Shown piece after piece: positions 35,563 through 44,441 of a DNA stretch of 64,000 bases (position 1 is its first letter; each line of letters starts with the position of its first letter). The position numbers and the translations under genes are program-made. The stretch is taken from the NCBI RefSeq assembly GCF_042653925.1, contig NZ_JBHSFQ010000015.1, positions 1 to 64,000 of the forward strand, written 5' to 3'. The notes below the pieces were generated by a model that worked only from the letters and a program-made list of their open reading frames with translations, ran no database searches and had not been told where the DNA came from. Origin of the DNA: Nocardiopsis_B mangrovi. GTDB taxonomy: Bacteria; Actinomycetota; Actinomycetes; Streptosporangiales; Streptosporangiaceae.

Positions 35563-36453
35563 GTCTTCGCTGAGTCGCGCCACCAGCCGATCGACGAAGT
35601 CCATGACGCTCGCCGGCAGTGCGCGTCCGTCCATGACCTGGATGTACATGTCTCGCAGGCTCACGTCGCCGTCCGCCAGCGGGATCGCGGCCAGGGCCCC
35701 CGAGGCGATCGAGTCCGTCACGGTGGAGCGGCCGAAGAACGCGATGGCATTGCTGCTGGAACAGTAGGCCTGGAGCGCGCCCACGTTATTGCTCGTGAAG
35801 GTGGGCCGGAGCGTCACCTGCTCCGCCTCCGCGCGCTTGTCGATGACGGCGCGGAGCGTGCTCGTGGGGCCCATGAGCGCGATCGGGTACGCGATGACGT
35901 CGGTGAGGCGCAATCGGGACCGGTCGGCGAGCGGGTGGTCGGCGGCCATCGTCGCCAGTACCGGAATCCTCTGGGCATGGAGGATCGCGACGCCGTCGGG
36001 CTGGCGGATGCCATAGCTCACACCGACGTCGACCACGCCCTCGCGCACCTGCTGCGTGATCGCGTCCGAGGTCGCGACTTCGAGGCTGAAGAACAGCTGA
36101 GGAGCCTCTTCCTGGTACTCGCGAATCAGACCGGGCAGCAGCTCGAGGGCGAACGACTGATTGGCGGCGATCGCGATGTTCCGCTTCCCGACCCCCCGCA
36201 GGTCCGCGATGTCCATGGAGGTGCGTTCGGCGTCGATCAGGAGTCGCCGCGCGTAGTCCGCGAGGATCTGTCCCGACTCCGTGGGGATCACGCCGCGCGG
36301 TCGCCGTTCGATGAGGGCGGTCCGGTGCTCGGTCTCGAGCTTCTTGAGCATCCGGCTCACCGCCGACGGCGCCACCTTGAGCCGTTCGGCAGCGGCGCTG
36401 ATGGATCCGCAGTCGACCGTGGCGAGGAAATAGCGGAGTGCGAGTGGAATCAC
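35557..36453 (-). CDS. LysR-family transcriptional regulator
   Basis: A 298-residue LysR protein. The winged helix is at residues 1-60 (LRYFLATVDCGSISAAAERL, KVAPSAVSRMLKKLE) and the periplasmic-binding-like effector domain follows (IAIAANQSFALELLPGLI, VGVSYGIRQPDGVAI, LMGPTSTLRAVID). The GTG at 36453 is the start. It is placed at the head of, and in the same direction as, the transporter-MmgE/PrpD-M20 genes, unlike the usual divergent LysR layout, and should activate them in response to their substrate. LysR box candidate at 35548. Confidence 0.92.
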   Translation of the reverse strand: MIPLALRYFLATVDCGSISAAAERLKVAPSAVSRMLKKLETEHRTALIERRPRGVIPTESGQILADYARRLLIDAERTSMDIADLRGVGKRNIAIAANQSFALELLPGLIREYQEEAPQLFFSLEVATSDAITQQVREGVVDVGVSYGIRQPDGVAILHAQRIPVLATMAADHPLADRSRLRLTDVIAYPIALMGPTSTLRAVIDKRAEAEQVTLRPTFTSNNVGALQAYCSSSNAIAFFGRSTVTDSIASGALAAIPLADGDVSLRDMYIQVMDGRALPASVMDFVDRLVARLSEDI

Positions 36454-36598
36454 GGCCCGTCCAGTCGTCGTTCATGCGCGGCGGATCTCAGCGTAGGCGC
36501 CGGGTCGGGTCGCGCGAGGCAACCGAGGACGCCGACGATCGCCGTCGGCGGTCCGCGCCGCCGACCCGACGGCGCCGTTGGAATGTAATGTTTTCTTG

Positions 36599-36608
36599 TT
36601 ACATGTAA
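36599..36608. promoter_or_regulatory. GntR operator-like palindrome
   Basis: TTACATGTAA, a perfect 10-bp palindrome within GTTACATGTAAAC, ends 9 bp before the ATG of the GntR gene. It likely mediates autoregulation of the sugar-acid operon. A related element with ATGTA/TACAT halves lies before the IlvD/Edd gene at 38471. Confidence 0.55.
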
Positions 36609-36617
36609 ACTCCCCGC

Positions 36618-37286
36618 ATGGTCGGAGTGAATGAGAAACCCGCGACCCGCGCCAGGGTCGCCGATGAGGTCTACGAACGCCTACGCGAGAAGATCTTCAC
36701 CGGCGAGCTCCCTCCGGGCGCCCGCCTGAGCGTGCCCGCCCTCGCCGAGTCGCTCGAAGTCAGCCGCAGCCCCGTACGCGACGCGGTGCTCCGGCTCGTA
36801 CAGGAGCGGCTGGCCCGCGAGGAGCCGCGGCGCGGCGCCGTCGTCGCGCGGGTCGGCATCGCGGAACTGGTCGCGATCTACGAGATCCGCGAGGTACTCG
36901 AAGGGCTCGCCGCCCGGCTGGCCGTCGAGAACGCCGGCCGAAAGCTGGTGCGGGCGCTGCGGGAGGCGCTCGACGAGCACGAGGCGGCGTTGCGCACCGC
37001 CGACCTCGCCGCGAGCACCGAAGCCGACCTGCGCTTCCACCGGCTGATCCGGGAGGCCGCCGCGAACCCGGAGGTGATCCGGGTGCTCGACGACGTGCAG
37101 GCCCAGGTGCGGCTGGCCATGCGCTCCACGACGGTGACTGCGGGCCCGCGGCAGGCCGTCGACGACCACCGCGCGATCCTCACCGCCATCGAGTCCGGAG
37201 ACGCGGTGGCCGCGGAACAGGCCGCGAGGGCCCACATCTTCCGGCTGCGCAGCGTGCTCCAGCGGCAGCTGGAGGACGGCCAGTGA
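36618..37286 (+). CDS. GntR-family regulator (FadR subfamily)
   Basis: A 222-residue repressor. The winged helix has VADEVYERLREKIFTGELPP, GARLSVPALAESLEVSRSPV and RDAVLRLVQERL; the all-helical FCD ligand domain follows with IYEIREVLEGLAARL, RFHRLIREAAANPEV and DDHRAILTAIESGDAVAAEQ, whose Asp/His residues usually bind a metal and a carboxylate ligand. It is the first gene of the sugar-acid operon and its TGA overlaps the GTG of the next gene. Regulators of this group in such operons respond to aldonate or 2-keto-3-deoxy sugar acids. Likely operators at 36599 and 38471. Confidence 0.93.
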   Translation: MVGVNEKPATRARVADEVYERLREKIFTGELPPGARLSVPALAESLEVSRSPVRDAVLRLVQERLAREEPRRGAVVARVGIAELVAIYEIREVLEGLAARLAVENAGRKLVRALREALDEHEAALRTADLAASTEADLRFHRLIREAAANPEVIRVLDDVQAQVRLAMRSTTVTAGPRQAVDDHRAILTAIESGDAVAAEQAARAHIFRLRSVLQRQLEDGQ

Positions 37287-38425
37287 CGCGGATCGTCGGC
37301 GCACGCCTGCGGGTGCTGCGCGCGCCGGCGGCCGACGGGATCGCGATGTCGTTCTCCGCGTTGCGCGACCGATCGATCGTGCTGGTGGAGGTGACCACCG
37401 AGGACGGCCTCACCGGCCGGGGCGAGAGCTGGATCAACTACCCGCCGTGGGCGGCGCACGAGCGCGTCGCGACGTTGCGCGACGGCGTGTTCCCGCTGCT
37501 CCTCGGCGAGGACGCCGACCGGATCTCGGCGGTGCACCGGCGGTTGTGCACACGCCTGGAACCACTGGGCAGGCAGTGGGGCGCCCCAGGGCCGATCAGG
37601 CAGGCGATCAGCGGGGCGGACCTCGCGCTGTGGGACCTCGCCGGCCTGCGGGCCGGGGCGGCGGTGAGCACGCTCGCCGGCGGCCGGGTCCGGGACCGGA
37701 TCCCGGTCTACGCCAGCAGCCTCGGACCCGAGGACGTCGGCCGTAAGGCGCGCGAGTGCGTCGGCGCCGGCCACACGGCGGTGAAGCTCAAGGTCGGCTT
37801 CGGCCGGGCGACGGACGAACGCAACCTGGCGGAGGCCCGCGAGGCGATCGGTCCGGGCGTGGCGCTGTACGCCGACGCGAACCAGGCGTGGGACGTGCCG
37901 GAGGCCGTCGCGATGGCTCCCGCGCTGAGGGGCGCGGGCGTGGAGTGGATCGAGGAACCCCTGCGGGGCAATCCGCTCGCCGGACTCGAGGAGCTGCACC
38001 GGCGCACCGGGCTGCCCATCGCGACCGGGGAGAACCTCTACGGGGTCGCGGAGTTCCGCGCCTTCGCGGCGTCGCCCGCGATCGCCGTCCTGCAGCCGGA
38101 CCTGGCCAAGACCGGCGGGCTCACCGAGGTGCTCGCCGTCTGCGAGCTCGCCGCCGCCCACGGCACGTCCGTGCTGCCGCACCTGTACGGAGGCGCGGTG
38201 GCGTTGGCCGCGACGCTGCAGCTGGCCGCGATGGCGGCACCGGTCGCCGGGCTCGAGTACGACGTCAGGGACAACCCCCTGCGCGACCCGCTGCTCGTCG
38301 CCCCGCCGAAACCCGAACAGGGCTGGATCGCCGTCCCCGGCCTGCCCGGCCTCGGGGCCCGGCTCGACGAGGCATCGGTGGCCGCGGTGACCGTGGCCGA
38401 TGTGAGCGCGGGGTCGCGGAGCTGA
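37283..38425 (+). CDS. Mandelate racemase/muconate lactonising enzyme family dehydratase
   Basis: A 380-residue enolase-superfamily enzyme. The catalytic pattern of the mandelate racemase subgroup is complete: Lys168 and Lys170 in TAVKLKVGF, metal ligands Asp198 (YADANQAW), Glu224/225 (WIEEP) and Glu250 (ATGENLYG), then Asp273 (QPDLAKTGG) paired with His300 (LPHLYGG). Members with this set abstract a proton alpha to a carboxylate and most often dehydrate acid sugars to 2-keto-3-deoxy acids. It begins at a GTG overlapping the GntR stop. With an IlvD/Edd dehydratase and KDPG-type aldolase following, acid-sugar dehydration is the best reading; the exact sugar cannot be told. Confidence 0.9.
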   Translation: MTRIVGARLRVLRAPAADGIAMSFSALRDRSIVLVEVTTEDGLTGRGESWINYPPWAAHERVATLRDGVFPLLLGEDADRISAVHRRLCTRLEPLGRQWGAPGPIRQAISGADLALWDLAGLRAGAAVSTLAGGRVRDRIPVYASSLGPEDVGRKARECVGAGHTAVKLKVGFGRATDERNLAEAREAIGPGVALYADANQAWDVPEAVAMAPALRGAGVEWIEEPLRGNPLAGLEELHRRTGLPIATGENLYGVAEFRAFAASPAIAVLQPDLAKTGGLTEVLAVCELAAAHGTSVLPHLYGGAVALAATLQLAAMAAPVAGLEYDVRDNPLRDPLLVAPPKPEQGWIAVPGLPGLGARLDEASVAAVTVADVSAGSRS

Positions 38426-38470
38426 CCCCGGTCGCGGTTTCCGAGTGGGAGACCTGCGCCAAAGGATTGC

Positions 38471-38486
38471 ATGTAAAACTGTACAT
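38471..38486. promoter_or_regulatory. Operator-like dyad before the IlvD/Edd gene
   Basis: ATGTA-AAACTG-TACAT, with further AT-rich ATATAT sequence after it, about 55-70 bp before the dehydratase start. It resembles the palindrome before the GntR gene and suggests a second, regulated promoter inside the operon. Confidence 0.45.
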
Positions 38487-38540
38487 ATATATGCTGCGCT
38501 ATCTGCGTTGCATGCAGATGTGCCTCACTGTGGAGCGATG

Positions 38541-40271
38541 ATGCATCCAGACGACGACGTGTCCGGCCGGCGCAGCGCCGCGTGGTTCGGCCTCGACGGC
38601 AAGCTCGGCTTCGTCCACCGGTCGAAGATGTACAACCAGGGGTACTCGTCGCCGATGTTCGACGGGCGCCCGGTGATCGGGATCTGCAACAGCTGGTCGG
38701 ACCTCGCGCCCTGCAACGCGCACCTGCGGCAGGTGGCCGAGGCGGTGAAACGCGGCGTGCTGATGGCGGGCGGGACTCCGCTGGAGTTCCCCACGATCTC
38801 GCTCGGCGAGACGCTGATGCGGCCCTCGGCCATGCTGTTCCGCAACCTCATGGCGATGGACGTCGAGGAGAGCCTGCGCGCCAACCCGCTCGACGGCGTC
38901 GTGCTGCTCGGCGGCTGCGACAAGACCGTGCCCGCGCAGCTGATGGGCGCGCTCAGCGCCGACCTGCCCACGGTGATGGTGACCGGCGGCCCGATGCTGA
39001 ACGGCAAGTTCCGCGGCCGCGACGCCGGATCCGGCACACACGTGTGGCGGTTCAGCGAGGAGGTGCGCGCCGGCCGGATGAGCACGGCCGACTTCGCGGA
39101 GGCCGAGGCATGCCTCTCGCGCAGCGCCGGCCACTGCACCACGATGGGCACCGCGTCCACCATGGCCTGCCTCGCCGAGGCGCTCGGCCTCTCCCTGCCC
39201 GGCAGCGCCGCGATCCCGGCCGTGGACGCACGGCGGCACCGCATCGCCGAGCACGCCGGCAGCCGGATCGTGTCCATGGTCGAGGAATGCCTGGCCCCTT
39301 CGTCCGTTCTGGACCGGAGGTCGTTCGAGAACGCCGTCCGCGTCAGTGCGGCCATCGGCGGCTCCACCAACGCGGTGGTACACCTGCTCGCGATCGCGGG
39401 GCGGGCCGAGGTGGAGCTCTCGCTCGACGACTTCGACGCCCTGGCCGCGGAGGTCCCGCTGTTGGTGGACCTGTTGCCGTCCGGCCGGTTCCTCATGGAG
39501 GAGTTCGCCTACGCGGGTGGAGTGCCCGCGGTGGTCAGGGAGCTGGGCGACCTGCTGCACGCCGACGCGGCCACCATCACCGGCCGGAGCCTGGGCGAGA
39601 ACTGCGCCGGCGCCGAGAACTGGAACCGCGAGGTGATCCGCTGCCGCGCGGAGCCGCTGCGCGAACCGGGCGCCCACACCGCGGTCCTGCGCGGCAACCT
39701 CGCGCCGGACGGAGCGGTGATCAAGGTGTCGGCGGCGTCCGAGGAGCTGTTGCGGCACACCGGAACGGCACTGGTCTTCGACACGATCGAGGAGTACCAC
39801 GAGCAGGCCGACTCACCCGACCTCCCGGTGGACGCCGCGACCGTGCTCGTCGTGCGCAACGCGGGCCCGTCCGGATATCCCGGCATGCCCGAGATCGGCA
39901 ACCTGGCCATCCCGAAGAAGCTGCTGGAAGCGGGCGTCCGCGACATGGTCCGGATCACCGACGGCCGGATGAGCGGTACCTCGTACGGAACCGTCGTGCT
40001 GCACGTGGCGCCCGAGTCCGCAGTCGGCGGCCCGCTGGCGCTGCTGCGCACCGGCGACCGGGTCACGCTCGACGTCCCCGCCCGCCGGATCGACATGGAC
40101 GTGCCCGACGACGAGCTCCGTCGCCGTGCGAGCGGGCCGGCCAAGGCGGACGACACCGGATCCGGCTACGCGTGGCTGTACCGCGAGCACGTGCGCCAGG
40201 CCGACACCGGTGCCGACTTCGACTTCCTGGCGGGCAGACGCGGACACGCGGTGCCCCGCAGGCATCTCTGA
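38541..40271 (+). CDS. IlvD/Edd-family sugar-acid dehydratase
   Basis: A 576-residue iron-sulfur dehydratase. The three cluster cysteines are present (Cys49 in VIGICNSW, Cys126 in GGCDKTVPAQ, Cys199 in AGHCTTMGTAST), a pattern of the 2Fe-2S type seen in pentonate dehydratases, together with the late TDGRMSGTSYG loop. The length, and SFENAVRVSAAIGGSTNAV, place it closer to L-arabinonate/D-xylonate dehydratases than to the branched-chain enzyme. It would convert an aldonate to the 2-keto-3-deoxy acid used by the following aldolase. Two ATGs (38538 and 38541) are possible; the second fits the GGAG site better. It is preceded by its own operator-like dyad. Confidence 0.9.
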   Translation: MHPDDDVSGRRSAAWFGLDGKLGFVHRSKMYNQGYSSPMFDGRPVIGICNSWSDLAPCNAHLRQVAEAVKRGVLMAGGTPLEFPTISLGETLMRPSAMLFRNLMAMDVEESLRANPLDGVVLLGGCDKTVPAQLMGALSADLPTVMVTGGPMLNGKFRGRDAGSGTHVWRFSEEVRAGRMSTADFAEAEACLSRSAGHCTTMGTASTMACLAEALGLSLPGSAAIPAVDARRHRIAEHAGSRIVSMVEECLAPSSVLDRRSFENAVRVSAAIGGSTNAVVHLLAIAGRAEVELSLDDFDALAAEVPLLVDLLPSGRFLMEEFAYAGGVPAVVRELGDLLHADAATITGRSLGENCAGAENWNREVIRCRAEPLREPGAHTAVLRGNLAPDGAVIKVSAASEELLRHTGTALVFDTIEEYHEQADSPDLPVDAATVLVVRNAGPSGYPGMPEIGNLAIPKKLLEAGVRDMVRITDGRMSGTSYGTVVLHVAPESAVGGPLALLRTGDRVTLDVPARRIDMDVPDDELRRRASGPAKADDTGSGYAWLYREHVRQADTGADFDFLAGRRGHAVPRRHL

Positions 40272-40291
40272 CGGCCCGAGAGGGGAGCCAC

Positions 40292-40909
40292 ATGTCCGAC
40301 GACGTCCTGAGCCTGGTGCGGGAGCACCGCGCGATGGTGATCTACCGCGGTCAGCCCGCCGAGCGGTGTCTGGAGCTGACCGATCTGCTGTACAGCGAAG
40401 GAATCCGCCTGTTCGAGGTGACGCTCAACAGCGGTGAGCCCTTCGCCGCGCTCACGGCGCTGCGCGAGAGGTACGGGGACGAGGTCCCCATCGGCGCGGG
40501 GACGGTGATGACGGCCGATGACGTCTCGCGGGCCGCCGACGCCGGGGCGCGGTTCATCGTCTGCCCGCACGTGGACGAGGCGGTGATCGAGCGGGCCAAG
40601 GCGCTCGGCCTCGGCGTCGTCCCCGGCGCGTTCACGCCAACGGAGATCGTCCACGCCGTGCGCCTCGGCGCCGACCTGGTCAAGGTCTTCCCGATCGGCC
40701 CGGTCGGAGCCGGCTACCTCCGGCAGCTCAAGGGCCCGCTGCCCGACGTGCCGCTGCTGGCCACCGGCGGCGTCGGGGCCGACCTCGCTCGCGCGTGCCT
40801 GGCCGAGGGGTGCGCCGGAGTCGGCGTGGGCGTCCAGCTGCTCGGCGATCTCGGAGATGCCGACGCGCTCAGGGCGCAGACCCGGCGCCTCGTCGACGCC
40901 ACCCGGTGA
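40292..40909 (+). CDS. KDPG/KDGal-type aldolase
   Basis: A 205-residue class I aldolase of the Eda family. The Schiff-base lysine is Lys131 (LVKVFPIGPVG) and the general acid/base glutamate is Glu42 (FEVTLNS); GAGTVMTADD and PGAFTPTEI are family loops. It splits a 2-keto-3-deoxy sugar acid (phosphorylated or not) to pyruvate and an aldehyde. No sugar-acid kinase is encoded nearby, so the unphosphorylated form is more likely. The ATG at 40292 has AGGGGAG upstream, 20 bp after the dehydratase stop. Confidence 0.92.
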   Translation: MSDDVLSLVREHRAMVIYRGQPAERCLELTDLLYSEGIRLFEVTLNSGEPFAALTALRERYGDEVPIGAGTVMTADDVSRAADAGARFIVCPHVDEAVIERAKALGLGVVPGAFTPTEIVHAVRLGADLVKVFPIGPVGAGYLRQLKGPLPDVPLLATGGVGADLARACLAEGCAGVGVGVQLLGDLGDADALRAQTRRLVDATR

Positions 40910-40966
40910 ACAGGCGTCGTCGCGCGGCGGACACCGGCGACGGCGCCGTGGAAAGGAAGGCACTCC

Positions 40967-42376
40967 ATGTCGACCCAGGACATGCCGCAGGCGGAACCCG
41001 AGGACGCCTACCGGCTCCGCGCCGAGGACACCAGGGACGCGCCGACGACGCTGCGCGGCAGGCTGCGCTATCTGGGCCCGGGCATCATCCTGACGGCGTC
41101 CGTGGTGGGCTCGGGCGAGCTCATCGTCACCACGTCGCTCGGTGCCCGCGCGGGGTTCGTCCTGCTGTGGATGGTGATCGTGGGCGCCACGGTCAAGGTA
41201 TGGGTCCAGATGGAACTGGCTCGCTGGGCGATCCTCAACGGCAGGACCGCCCTCGCCGGGTACAGCACCGTCCCGCCCAGGATCGGGCGCATGGGCTGGA
41301 TCAACTGGCTGTGGATCGGGCTCGACGTCGCCAAGAACTTCCAGCGGGGCGGCGTCATCGGCGGCACTGCCGCCGCCTGCTCCATCCTGTGGCCGATCGT
41401 GGGCGAGCCGCTGAGCAGCGGTTCCCTGGGCGTCTGGGCCGTCATCATCACGGCGCTGACGATCGGGCTGCTGCGGAGCAACAGATACAGCGTGGTCGAG
41501 GTGATCACCACCTGGTCGGTCGCGATCTTCACCCTGAGCACGGTGGCGATCGTGCTGGTGCTGCCGTTCACCCCTTTCGCCTACAGCCCGGGTGACTTCG
41601 CCGACGGGCTGGGCTTCGCGATCCCGGCCGGCACCCTCGGCCTCGCGATCGCCATGTTCGGCTCGACGGGCGTCGGGGCCGACGACATGACCAACTACAC
41701 GTACTGGTGCCTGGAGAAGGGGTACGGGCGCTGGACCGGGCCCGACGACGGCAGCGAGGAGCGTGCCCGGCGCGCCGGGGGCTGGATCAAAGTGATGCAG
41801 CTGGACGTGTTCGTCTCCTGGCTCATCTGCACGGTCTGCACGCTGTCCTTCTACGTGGTCGGCGCCAGCGTGCTCCAACCGCAGAACCTCGTTCCCGAAG
41901 GCAACGCGGTGATCACCACCGTGTCCAGGATCTACACCGACACACTGGGCCCGTGGGCGGAGGGCCTGTTCCTGATCGGCGCCATCGCGGTGCTGTTCTC
42001 CACCAACATCGCGTCCGCGGCCGCGGTGCCGCGCCTGTGGACCGACACCCTCGGCCTGCTGGGCGTGATCGACTGGCACGACGTCAGGGTCCGGGCGCGG
42101 GCCCTGCGGGCCTTCACCGCCTGCCTGCCCGTGATCTGGCTGCTCATGTTCCTGTTCGTGCGGTCGCCGCTCGTGATGATGCAGATCGGCGCGATCGCGA
42201 CGGGGATCTTCCTGCTCGCCGTGCTCATCGCCGTGTGGCGGCTGCGCACCCTGGAGGTCGACCCGCGCTTCAGGCGGAACCGGTGGCTCACCGCGGCGTT
42301 CGTCATCAGCACCATCGGCATCTTCCTGCTCGCGGTCTACACCGTGCTGGAGGTGTTCGGGTTGGAGTTCGGGTGA
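40967..42376 (+). CDS. Nramp-fold transporter without the metal motif
   Basis: A 469-residue membrane protein of about eleven helices that aligns by eye with the SLC11/Nramp family (LRYLGPGIILTASVVGSGEL in helix 1, NFQRGGVIGGTAAA, MFGSTGVGADDMTNYTYW in helix 6, FSTNIASAAAVPRLW). In metal carriers helix 1 has DPGN and helix 6 has a Met-x-x-His pair; here the positions read GSGE and GVGADD, so the usual Mn/Fe site is absent. Set within a sugar-acid operon between the aldolase and an aldehyde dehydrogenase, a role in uptake of the acid sugar is the best guess. GGAAAGGA precedes the start. Confidence 0.85.
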   Translation: MSTQDMPQAEPEDAYRLRAEDTRDAPTTLRGRLRYLGPGIILTASVVGSGELIVTTSLGARAGFVLLWMVIVGATVKVWVQMELARWAILNGRTALAGYSTVPPRIGRMGWINWLWIGLDVAKNFQRGGVIGGTAAACSILWPIVGEPLSSGSLGVWAVIITALTIGLLRSNRYSVVEVITTWSVAIFTLSTVAIVLVLPFTPFAYSPGDFADGLGFAIPAGTLGLAIAMFGSTGVGADDMTNYTYWCLEKGYGRWTGPDDGSEERARRAGGWIKVMQLDVFVSWLICTVCTLSFYVVGASVLQPQNLVPEGNAVITTVSRIYTDTLGPWAEGLFLIGAIAVLFSTNIASAAAVPRLWTDTLGLLGVIDWHDVRVRARALRAFTACLPVIWLLMFLFVRSPLVMMQIGAIATGIFLLAVLIAVWRLRTLEVDPRFRRNRWLTAAFVISTIGIFLLAVYTVLEVFGLEFG

Positions 42377-42483
42377 CCGGCCACATGGCGGCCCGACCGC
42401 CGCTCCGGGTTACGGTCGGGAGCGATGCCGAATACCGTCCACCGACGCCGCGTGCCGCGGCGCGCCACGAGGGAGGCTTCCCG

Positions 42484-43923
42484 ATGACCTATCCGGACAC
42501 CCGGCTCTTCATCGACGATCAGTGGCTGGACGCCGCCGACGGGCGTTCGATCGACGTGCACAACCCGGCGACCGGCCAGGTGATCGGCCGCGTCGCCCAC
42601 GCGGCCCGCCCTGACCTGGACCGCGCCGCCGAGTCCGTGCGGCGCGGCTTCGAGGTGTGGCGCGACCACACCCCCGCGCGGCGGAGCAGGATCATGCGCG
42701 GGGCGGCCGAGCTCGTGCGCGCCCGCGTCGACGAGATCGCCGCGCTGATGACGCAGGAGCAGGGCAAGCCGCTCGCGGAGGCCAAGGCCGAGATCCTGGC
42801 GGGCGCGGACATCATCGACTGGTTCGCGGAGGAGGGCTTCCGCGTCTACGGCCGCCTCGTCCCGCACCGCGCCAACCCCGCCATCCGGCAGCAGGTGATC
42901 AAGGACCCGGTGGGCCCGGTCGCCGCCTTCACGCCGTGGAACTTCCCGATCAACCAGGTCGTGCGCAAGCTCGCCGCCGGGCTCGCCGCGGGCTGCTCGA
43001 TGGTCGTGAAGGCGCCGGAGGAGACGCCGGCGAGCCCGGCGGCGCTCGTCAGGGCCTTCCAGGACGCGGGCCTGCCGGCCGGCGTGCTCGCGCTGGTGTT
43101 CGGCGACCCGGCCGAGATCTCGGAGTACCTCATCGCCCACCCGGTGATCCGCAAGGTCACGTTCACCGGGTCGACGGCGGTCGGAAAGCAGCTCGCCGGA
43201 CTCGCGGGCCGGCACATGAAGCGCGTCTCGATGGAGCTCGGCGGGCACGCGCCCGTGATCATCTGCGAGGACGCCGACATCGAGCTCGCGGTGAAGACCA
43301 TGAGCAAGGCGAAGTTCCGCAACGCCGGCCAGGTCTGCATCTCCCCGACGCGGTTCCTCGTGCACGAGGGCGCGCGGCAGGACTTCGCCAAGGCGCTCGC
43401 GGAGTTCGCCACCGGCCTCAACGTCGGCGACGGGCTGGCCGAGGGCACCGAGATGGGACCCCTCGCCAACACCAGGCGGATCGACGCGATGGCCTCGTTG
43501 CACACCGATGCCGTCGAGCGGGGCGCCACGGTACTGGCGGGCGGCAGGCGCATCGGCGACGCGGGCAACTTCTGGGCGCCCACCGTGCTCGACGACGTGC
43601 CGGCCGGGGCCAGGCTGTTCAACGAGGAGCCGTTCGGCCCGGTGGCCGCCATCCGCGGCTTCCGCGACCTGGACGAGGCGATCGCGGAGGCGAACCGGCT
43701 GTCCTACGGGCTCGCCGGCTACGCCTTCACGCGGTCGCTGTCGGCCGCCGACCAGCTGACCCGCAGGGTCGAGGTGGGCATGCTGTGGGTCAACATGCCG
43801 GCGATGCCGTCGGCCGAGATGCCGTTCGGGGGCGTGAAGGACTCGGGCTACGGCTCCGAGGGCGGCCCCGAGGCGATGGAGGCCTACCTGAACACCCGCT
43901 CGGTCAGCATCGCCCACCACTGA
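42484..43923 (+). CDS. NAD(P)-dependent aldehyde dehydrogenase
   Basis: A 479-residue enzyme of the succinate-semialdehyde / alpha-ketoglutarate-semialdehyde dehydrogenase type. Catalytic residues are Asn153 (FTPWNFPINQ), Glu251 (SMELGGHAPV) and Cys285 (NAGQVCISPTR); the cofactor loop is FTGSTAVGKQ. As last gene of the sugar-acid operon it probably oxidises the aldehyde freed by the aldolase (for instance glycolaldehyde or a C4 semialdehyde) to an acid. The ATG at 42484 follows GAGGGAGG; a longer frame begins upstream but is not credible. A strong terminator follows at 44128. Confidence 0.93.
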   Translation: MTYPDTRLFIDDQWLDAADGRSIDVHNPATGQVIGRVAHAARPDLDRAAESVRRGFEVWRDHTPARRSRIMRGAAELVRARVDEIAALMTQEQGKPLAEAKAEILAGADIIDWFAEEGFRVYGRLVPHRANPAIRQQVIKDPVGPVAAFTPWNFPINQVVRKLAAGLAAGCSMVVKAPEETPASPAALVRAFQDAGLPAGVLALVFGDPAEISEYLIAHPVIRKVTFTGSTAVGKQLAGLAGRHMKRVSMELGGHAPVIICEDADIELAVKTMSKAKFRNAGQVCISPTRFLVHEGARQDFAKALAEFATGLNVGDGLAEGTEMGPLANTRRIDAMASLHTDAVERGATVLAGGRRIGDAGNFWAPTVLDDVPAGARLFNEEPFGPVAAIRGFRDLDEAIAEANRLSYGLAGYAFTRSLSAADQLTRRVEVGMLWVNMPAMPSAEMPFGGVKDSGYGSEGGPEAMEAYLNTRSVSIAHH

Positions 43924-44441
43924 CGGACCTGCCCTGCCGAACCGCCCGGTGCCGGCCGGGCGGCCCCGATGTCATGGTGCCGCGCCGTGTCCGCGTGGTT
44001 CCCGAGCCGCCCGAGACGCCCGTCGGCACGATCGAGAAGCACCGGTCGCGCACCAGGGGGCGCCGCCGGGCACGGTGAGCCGGAACAGCTCCTACCGTGC
44101 GCCGCGTTCCGGGCTCCATTCGACCGTGCGGAGATGCCGGCGCTCGCGCGCCGGCATCTCCGCATTCACGCACGCGATTCAGGAGACCGTCCACCACAGA
44201 CCGCACGACACTGGATTCATCACGCAGCCGCCGCGCACACGAGCGCCGCGGGCACTGCCATCCCCCCGATCCTGGCGGCTTTCGCCCGGGACCACCGAGG
44301 TCAACGTGTACTTCCACACGCGGCGGCGACCGCACGCGCGCCGGGGAGGCAGTGCCAGGCTGTATCGTCGGCGGTCCCGTGCGCGCCACCCGTGGCGCGT
44401 CCGGCTTCCGTGCCCTCGACCCCCAATAAAGGGCGGACCGC
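43924..44441. other. 518 bp between operon and P450
   Basis: Contains the strong hairpin listed at 44128 and, after it, the upstream region of the P450 gene. Frames crossing it are Arg/Pro-rich and I see no gene. Confidence 0.5.
44128..44163 (+). terminator. Strong 15-bp hairpin ending the sugar-acid operon
   Basis: GCGGAGATGCCGGCG against CGCCGGCATCTCCGC with a 6-nt loop, perfect pairing. It is the most stable-looking terminator in the window. Confidence 0.8.
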
